This document shows positions 25,020 through 64,000 of a stretch of DNA of 64,000 bases, piece by piece. Each line of letters starts with the position of its first letter. Within the stretch, counting starts at the first letter, position 1. The notes beneath the pieces were generated by a model. The model was not told the origin of the DNA. It searched no databases and worked only from the letters and a program-made list of their open reading frames with translations. The stretch is from Sclerodactyla briareus (taxonomy: Eukaryota; Echinodermata; Holothuroidea; Dendrochirotida; Sclerodactylidae): NCBI GenBank assembly GCA_026419785.1, contig JAODTK010005785.1:79846-143845 (forward strand), given 5' to 3'. The translations under genes were made by a program, and so were the position numbers.

Positions 25020-25485
25020 CTTTTTGTAATAGGTACCATCCCTTCTTATCTTCTTTGTTTGTTGCCAAGTGTCTCCTTGGTAACTTTGTTTGTCCAGTTG
25101 TTTCCATACTATTAAGATGAATAGCCGTCGTGGTGATACTCTTCTTTTTAATCACCTATTCGTAGAACTGATCTTTTGAGAACTGATTTTATTAATACCT
25201 TTCCTAGAGTGTGGTCTACTTTGCCACCTGATGGCAGACGAGTTGCTCCTCTTCGGCTCCCTGCAGTCATTCTTCAGAGGTTTAAGAAGACATTTTCTGT
25301 CTTATCCCACTATATTGATTTGTTGTTTGTATTGTTCTTCGTTATTCATTTACTAGGGTGCACAGTCCTCCGGGCTATAGAAATTTAGTTTCCTTTTGTT
25401 CATCCTGATCCTTTATTAGTTTTATGTATTGTTTGTTGTGATGTTCCGGATCAAATATATAATGAAATGAAATGAAATGATGAAA
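25020..25485 (+). mobile_element. LINE (non-LTR retrotransposon) 3' end with AATGA-repeat tail
   Basis: The + strand translation, with a frame change near 25158, reads RRGDTLLFNHLFV then RTDLLRTDFINTFPRVWSTLP. This matches the typical C-terminus of CR1/Jockey-group reverse transcriptases, where a Phe-Asn-Arg...Leu-Trp-Asn-Ser-Leu-Pro motif precedes a short tail. The element ends in tandem ATGAA units at 25461-25485, the usual simple-repeat tail of such LINEs. It is 5'-truncated and coding-dead. The tail ends about 240 bp before the POLR2A start. Confidence 0.7.
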
Positions 25486-25725
25486 CCACTGCAGGCACTG
25501 CTGAAACAAATAAAATGACGCATCAGCATTTTTCCTGTACTGCAGGTCAGAGGGGTTATAAAATGTGGAAACACTGCTTTCGCCTAACAGTACCGAACTG
25601 GCAGTCGTTTGCGGAGCAGTGTTTGCCACCTTTGCTGCCGAAAATGCATAGTTTCGCTTTCAGGAATGATGTTTCCATTAAAATTGTAGTAAATACCAAG
25701 AAAAAAATCTATGGCTCTTCAATAC

Positions 25726-57735
<32,010 letters not shown>

Positions 57736-58560
57736 ATCTGGACTTGAAGAGCTAGCCAATTGTTTCTAGATTTATTATGTTGTGAAGTGTAGAACACCTG
57801 AGGGTGTCACCAAGATGGAACCCACGATGATTTTTTCCAGTCATTGTCGCAAAGATGCCATCTCAATGGATTTGCCATGACAGTTTCGGCAGCTGCCGTG
57901 ATGTGACATTATAGGGTAGCGACGGCACACTGCCCTGCAGTGGCATATATACAGAACGCTGTCTAGGGGGTGAAACGACCCCCTTCATATGTTCAGAGAA
58001 TGGGCAATGGAACAAGCACATGACTATCTATAGCTGTTGGTCGAACTGGAGTTTCAGTAAGTTATGGTATTACGAGTGGTGTGATGAGGAATGTTCCAAG
58101 TAATACGTCTCTTTTTGTTTTCCTGCAAAGTATTCCTTTCCATGAATATTTGACCATGTGTTGTACCTTATCTCTCCGTACCGTGTGTGAAATGTTTATT
58201 GCCCATATAACCGAGGTTTACTTGGTGATATATATTGCTATGGAATAGTGACCACAGTAGCGAACTTGCAGCTTGGGCAATTTCTGGACTGATGAGTCCA
58301 CATCTAATGATAGCCATGGGGTGTGTTTGAGAGAAAAGTAATTGCCTCTTGGAAGAAACAAAAACCTGCTTAGGCTAGGATTCTATAGTGTGGATTTAGT
58401 TCCGGTATGGATGTAAGCGCTGTTTTGTGAGGGAGAATGTTTTTTAGTAGCGATTAAACTGTATGATGAGGTGAAAGAACCATAAATATCAAGCGCAACT
58501 CATAGATGGTTACATGCTCCCTCACAGAGATATTCCATAGAATAAAATTTGCTGTGATGC
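57736..58560 (+). other. POLR2A: POLR2A 3' UTR (inferred)
   Basis: Follows the TAG. No repeat or open frame. Extent inferred from the first AATAAA downstream. Confidence 0.45.
58541..58546 (+). promoter_or_regulatory. Candidate polyadenylation signal AATAAA
   Basis: First AATAAA after the POLR2A stop (about 800 nt), followed by a TG-rich stretch (GCTGTGATGCTG). Another AATAAA is at 58917-58922. No way to choose between them from sequence alone. Confidence 0.35.
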
Positions 58561-59599
58561 TGCATCCCTCTGCTTTGGTACGCGCAGAACTCGGTGCTTG
58601 ATCCATCATATTTGGATGACTTTTGCTGCTACTAAACTTGAACATTATCTGCTAAGTGCTAACTAACACCAAGAAATCGGAAATTCATGCACAAGTATAA
58701 TTTCACAAGCATCATTTAACGCATTTTGGACGGAAGTACTAACAGGAGTACAATGTTTTTTATCAGGAAATGGAGAAAGAGTTGTTCTAATTGAGAAGGA
58801 AACCTTTATTATGCTTGTTTTCGTTGTTGATAGTAACTACGGCTATCATGTCACAAACAAAAAATGCCTACATGAAAATGTACAACATTTGTTTGCTCTT
58901 ATCTTCAAGTGTTTCAAATAAACATTTACCAATCGCTGTGCAGGAGTTGTACAGATTGATATTCCGACCTTTCAGATAGAAAGTGTTTCAGTTTTTTTGG
59001 GACGGACTGCAAAGGCCCACTGCAGGTGTATGTATATTTGCTGCCTTGGGTAACCATCCAAGAAAGATGATTGACCTAGAATTCAGGGCACTCATTGGTA
59101 AAGCTCCATTTCTCCTTCAACATGTTTTAGTGTATATGGAAGGTGACAAGAACTAGTCCTCAAGTGAGAAATTGTTCATCCAGAATGTAACTGCCTGTTT
59201 TTTCAAAAGCAAACCACTGCTTGTATAGGCTATGTTGTATTAACCGGACATTTTCAAACCAATTTCTTACCACAATTGGAAGTTCAAATTTTTTCATCAT
59301 GTTTCCTGAAGGTTCATGCATAGGAATGCCAATTGATATCATATAAATTTGGTAATAGGAAAAGTGTAAAAATATATGTACATATATCATGAGGACACGA
59401 TGTGTCCCTTTTGCTGCAGCTATCACAGATAATTTCTTTTTGTGAGAGCTAAATTTATGATTTTATTCTCTGTCAATTATCATAATGGTGAAAAAGACAC
59501 CCTCCTATCATCGAAGACACAGCAACCATGCCGATGTGTTGTGAGTGTTGTGTGAGTGAACCTCCAGAATATGCCTCTTCATGGTTATAAAGTGCACTT
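58561..59599. other. Intergenic, nothing recognised
   Basis: AT-rich sequence without supported exons, repeats or RNA genes. Confidence 0.35.
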
Positions 59600-60000
59600 T
59601 TCACCATTAAACACTCGGAGGTATAGACAAAATTCTCCCCATAGCTCTATCAATAAACTAACCGCCGGAACAAAGGTTGGTTTAAAAATGACCGCCATGC
59701 TCACTTCAAAATCGTGCAAATACGAAAAACCTCAGTTTTGCACCTAGAAAAAATCCAAAATGGCCCTGCCCCGTCAGAGCGGGTCGGGCAATCCCACTGT
59801 TTCTTCACCCCTTTAAATTTCTCGAAGTAAAACAAACGATGTACATCGTGCAGAGAAATGCTTTTTCGACAACTTCAAATGGCTGCCATGCGATGTTGTA
59901 TGGGGCTAAAACAGAAGTTTGTCTTTAAACTATCGCCACGCTTCAAAATGCGCAAATCGGCGAAAAACTCCAAAATGGCTGACGCCCATTTAGTGACCCA
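59600..60000. repeat. Two diverged tandem copies of a 240-bp unit with CCAAAATGGC motifs
   Basis: Shared blocks are GGTTTAAAAATGACCGCCATG against CTTTAAACTATCGCCACG, CTTCAAAATCGTGCAAATAC against CTTCAAAATGCGCAAATCG, and CGAAAAACxxC...CCAAAATGGC in both (59757 and 59972). AAAATGGC resembles the YY1 core, but a repeat origin explains it as well as a promoter would. Confidence 0.55.
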
Positions 60001-62090
60001 TTCAAGATTTTCATTAGACGACCATGTGTGCAAAGGTGGATTCCGCCAGGCACTAGGAGGTATTGTACAAAGCACTATCAATTCAATTTCGTCAAAAAAG
60101 GAGTGGTGCCGCGACGCACATTCAAACTCAAGCGAGTTTCCGTAAGGAGCGAACATTGAGTGCGAGTTTTGTGGTCAATCGGATACAGTGATTAGAGAGT
60201 TATTGCGTTAACACAAAAAATTCCGGCGACGGTGGTGATGGCGACAGTGGCCAGAAACCAAATATCCGCCAAGTGGGGATATGATTATGATCTCATGTTA
60301 GCTGTAACCGTGGTTAAAAATGAAGGCTTGTCGCTTGGGAGGTCGTGTGTAAGAGGAATATGGTCGATCCTTGTTTCTACTGGGCGATTTTGGGAATACT
60401 GTGCTGGTATATAAAAAGTACTAAGTATTTGAAAGAAATTAAGTGTAGTGTAGTCTCTTCACAAATTTCTTTGTAAATATATGCCAGTCGATCAGGCTAA
60501 CTCATAAATCATTCTGTGGCCTACAAGTGAGGGTTTTGCTATTAAGTAAATCTTTACTTACAGTCACACTTCTGTAACTTAGAAATATTGTTACTGTAAA
60601 GCAAAGAAAAAACTAGTCGAGATTTTCGATTTGCAAAAGAAACCCCCAAAATGACAGTAGCAGCAAGCTACTGAGGCATAAGCCGTTCCAACATCACTGG
60701 CGTTTATGTAAGATTGGTGATTGAGAATGCTAATGTAGTAGATGAAAGCATTTTGTTAAGATAAGAAATTTAGACTATAGTTGAGGATTACGCTCCTAGA
60801 TATTCTGGTTGACAGCATAGATACTCCACAGGGGAACAATCCTTGCTATTGCACTTTTCAATGAACAGAATTTTTTCATATCACAGATTGGTATATTTTG
60901 ATTACCATCATTCTGCCTTGCTGTTCCTATTTTTCTTTGTAATAATAAATTGTTGGAAAACTGTACGGTACTGTACGTAAGTGTTCATTTTCTTATTGAA
61001 TTCAAATTTACAGGTTCAGAAAGCCGATTGAGCCTGGCTTATCATGTATGGCTGTGTGATTGAGGATTAACACTTTCGAGGACCAATCTTTACTTCAGGC
61101 ATTGGCGGCACACAGCAGAAATGGAATGTTGGAAGTGCACACCAAATCAAAGCTATCGGATATCAAAAAGGCGCTTCTGAAGCTTAACTGAAAGCAGGGG
61201 TTGTTGAGTAGGGAAACATAGTTCAGTAGTGCAGGTCTCTGGCTTGTTACCTCAAAACAGCTTTACTAGTGGAGCTGTTCTTGCTCTCTACTTAATATTG
61301 TAAACCTCTGACACACCAATATTCAGTGACCCAGAGAGATAACTTGGGTCAGAGATCAATAATGGCGTATACCTCTGTTCATGCTTAATCAACTCGATTT
61401 GCGGACTTACTATGGGCTCAGGAAGGAAGCCAAGTGAAGCTCTTCAAGGAACGGTATGTATTCATGGATGAGCACACCCAGCAAATACTGCCTTCTCTCC
61501 AGACTTGCCGCAGATGATATCGAAGCAGGGATTAAACCATTCCAATCTCTCCCAGGGCCCACCATCTTACTCCCCCCTCAAAAGGAAGATCAGTCAACTC
61601 ACAATCCAACTGGTTTCTCAGGACCAGATTTAACTTAGCCTTCAATTGATTATAGCAAACCAAATGGGACCTTCCCCAAAACAACGCAGAAACCCCATGC
61701 CAGAACCACTTGCATACAGCAGAACCGAACCTAGGTGGAGAGACCAAGACCATCGAACGGAGAGCTGCGAATGGTCTCTACCAAAGACCATAACAATAAA
61801 TAAGGTTCTCGCATCTAACTAAGAGGCTACCAAACCAAATTTGTGAATAGACCAAGTGTTTGAGAGTTTTCGACTCAGTTTTCAGACCCCAAAACCATAG
61901 GTTCATGTAGGGACCATTACATTGTACTTGGCTTGACAAATAGGGAGAAGATGCCATTTATGAAGCACACTTATGCTTGGATCCGACCTCAACCCCCCCA
62001 CTCCCCCGCTTCCAACAGGAAAATCTCTTGGGACGCACCGACCCAACTTCAGTTGATTAATCTTCCGATAGTAACCTCCCAGCAATAACC
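60001..62090. other. Intergenic, nothing firmly recognised
   Basis: No exon or RNA gene supported on either strand. Confidence 0.3.
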
Positions 62091-62092
62091 CA

Positions 62093-62202
62093 GGCCCCCC
62101 CCCAACAATCACCATTCCCACCCCCCACCCCCCCCCCCCCCCCCCCCAACCCGCCCACCCCCCCCGCCAATAACCCCCCCCCCCCCACCCCCCCCCCAAT
62201 GC
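62093..62202. repeat. C-rich low-complexity tract
   Basis: More than 100 bp of mostly C with A/T interruptions, including runs over 15. Apparent minus-strand Gly/Trp-rich frames here are artefacts of composition. Confidence 0.9.
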
Positions 62203-62214
62203 AGGGATACTTGT

Positions 62215-63075
62215 GCGGGTATTTTTTAGCTCAAACCAGCTATGCTGGATGGAGCTATGGGAATCTGCATGTCACTCTATCTAGCCAGTGTGTGATAAAT
62301 TGCCTTTTTGGCCCCCAAACCGTCATTACTGTGATGGAGGATTTGGACCAAACTTGGACACAATGTATTGACACATGAGACATGTTGACTTGTGAAGGTC
62401 AAGATCAAAGCTCATTAAAAAGGGGTAGTATAGGCCATTATGAGTAAATTTTGAAATGTATCTCCTCCAAATGTGGGCCAGGAGATGGTTCGGTCATAAT
62501 GAATGGTCTAACAGCCGTACCCTTGGAATTGGTCCAAGGTCCTACTGGGGCCCGTGGGCCCATTAAGTTTATGAAATTTCACACAAGGTACTTGAAAATT
62601 CAATCTCCTTCCACAAGCTTCAACTGATTTCTGCCATTTGAAGAGTTACATTGTAATAGTACTTGGGGGGAGGGCCATTGGTGGTTGTGTTTGGGAATTT
62701 TTAACCTAAGACCCTCAATATAGGAATCTGCCAAATCTTGATCTTAGCCTACAATTTTCTGTTCACACGGTGAGTTTAGGTATAAGAGGTGTAATAGCTG
62801 TGTGTACCTTCAGGCGTGTCCAGGGATTCCAGGACCCATGGCCATGGTAGGTGGCGCTGCTGACCATTATTGGAATACTTTCACCCTTTCGACGGCTAAG
62901 ACATCTTTGGGCCCATATGAAGATCATGGTAAAAAGTCATGAAGGGGCACAATAGGCCATTGTTTTAACCTGCCTCCTTGAACATATACTAATTGGACTC
63001 GTCGTGGTACATTCGTGCAGTTGGAAGCTACAGCACCATTGGTGCTCTAGTTTAGCGCACCCAGTGGCGGGGTGT
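62215..63075. mobile_element. Unclassified interspersed repeat
   Basis: Text such as TTTTTAGCTCAAACCAGC, TGGAGCTATGGG, and CAGCACCATTGGTGCTCTAG near 63030 (itself an inverted repeat) resembles the AGCTC-bordered repeat at 46550. No coding content. Class unknown. Confidence 0.4.
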
Positions 63076-63139
63076 GAGATATTGTGATCGTGCACCTCTA
63101 TCTATCTATCGGTCTGTTTGTCTACAAACAATGATTCAA

Positions 63140-63730
63140 CTTGCTACTCCGCCTACCAGTGTGATCGATCATGATGAAAATTGGTGCACAATGATACTGG
63201 TGAAGGGTCATCTGAGGTGTTCAGGATTTGAGGTCAAATGTCATCCGGGTCAATTTTGGGCCATTTTGTGAAAAACTGCAAAATGCTTTCTCTTACAGTT
63301 CAAAGGGATGTTCCATGAAATTTGGGTCAGTATTATCGGTCAACGTACAGGGGTTATTTTGGCCCAAAAGGTTCATTCCTTTTTGGTGGGCAAACGTTAA
63401 AACGCTTCTGCTCCCACATATTTGAATTGGATGAACATGATAATTCGTCATTAGTACATTGACCAATGGTACGAACAGGGTGTTCGGGACGTTGAGGTCA
63501 AAGGTCATCTAGGGGTCATTTCCACCCTTGTGTGAAAACCGCAACATGCTTCTACAGTTCAAATGGAAGTTAATGAGACTTGTCGTATTATCGGTGACCA
63601 ATGATAAATAAGGGGTGTTAGGAATTTGAAGTCAAAGGTCATCTAGGGTCATTTTGGCCGAAAGGGGTCATTCTGGGGGTCAAAAAGTCAAATGCTTCTT
63701 CTTCAGATTGAATTGGATGATTATGGATAA
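63140..63730. repeat. Degenerate tandem array, AGGTCAAAGGTCATCTAGGGG type
   Basis: Three successive units (from about 63170, 63440 and 63590) share GGTCATCTAGGGGTCATTT, TGAAAACCGCAAxATGCTTCT, AATTGGATGA and ACCAATGxTA. 63495-63507 is AGGTCAAAGGTCA. It ends near 63730. Confidence 0.65.
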
Positions 63731-63794
63731 CTTACTCAGGGCACTTACCTTCGGGACTTACTACAAATTGCATTTTCGGCAAACGGCCGCTTCA

Positions 63795-64000
63795 ACACAC
63801 AGATACGGTTACAGACCGCGAGTCAGAGGCCGCGAGTCAGAAAGACACCGACGGACGAATTGAGCCTGCGAGTCAGAAGGCACGCGAGACAGAAACCCCG
63901 CGGAGACGAAACTCAAAAAGGGCCGCGAGTCAGAAGCCCGCGAGACCGAAACTTGAAAAGAGCCAGCGAGTAGAAGGGCCGCGAGACCGAAAACTCGAAA
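63795..64000. repeat. GCGAG-rich minisatellite running off the window
   Basis: Units built from GGCCGCGAGTCAGAAG and GCGAGACCGAAACTCGAAAA recur about six to eight times in variable order with indels, through the last base of the window. Confidence 0.8.

Noticed and set aside
61903-62199. Gly/Trp-rich 98-codon minus-strand open frame
   Set aside because: Translation of a poly-C tract; low complexity, not a gene.

Overview
This window is animal nuclear DNA. The coding parts are short, split by GT-AG introns of 0.4-3.5 kb, and surrounded by transposon relics, minisatellites and long C/G or A/T homopolymers. The one gene recognised with confidence is POLR2A, encoding RPB1, the largest subunit of RNA polymerase II. 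It lies on the + strand from about 25.7 to 57.7 kb in 22 recognisable coding exons and ends in a C-terminal domain of about 44 YSPTSPS-type heptads. The repeats (AGGTCA-rich arrays, many small hAT elements, TAGGCC-rich stretches) suggest a marine invertebrate, perhaps an echinoderm or another invertebrate deuterostome. That placement is an inference from repeat style, not from a diagnostic marker.

Layout. About 0.4-11.5 kb holds short exon-like blocks on the minus strand with good splice signals and low-complexity, Lys/Glu/Pro-rich translations. They may be the 3' part of an unrecognised nuclear or chromatin-type gene, and they are interleaved with dispersed repeats. About 11.5-25.5 kb is repeat-rich intergenic DNA with three related hAT-type elements (19.8, 22.4 and 22.6-24.9 kb) and a LINE 3' end that stops about 240 bp before POLR2A. 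About 25.7-57.7 kb is POLR2A. Its exons carry, in order, the clamp, lid/rudder region, catalytic NADFDGD loop, pore/funnel, bridge helix, foot, trigger loop, jaw, cleft and CTD. About 57.7-64 kb is 3' UTR and intergenic DNA, with an AGGTCA-type degenerate tandem array and a GCGAG-rich minisatellite that runs off the window end.

Two properties of the POLR2A locus stand out. First, nearly every exon has 1-2 nt indels, mostly in homopolymers, while the amino-acid message stays highly conserved across all three frames. This looks like uncorrected sequencing or assembly error rather than pseudogene decay, and it means no exon should be translated as written. Second, several introns begin with repeated copies of the preceding exon's 3' end. 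In intron 17 a minisatellite of about 51 bp repeats the exon end together with its GTAAGT splice donor about ten times. Intron 6 holds one duplicate of an exon end, and intron 15 holds several diverged copies of part of exon 15. Intron 20 starts with four perfect 100-bp repeats.

No CRISPR, prokaryotic operon, tRNA or rRNA gene was seen. Exon edges for exons 1, 5, 6, 9, 13, 15 and 16 are approximate because of the indels.
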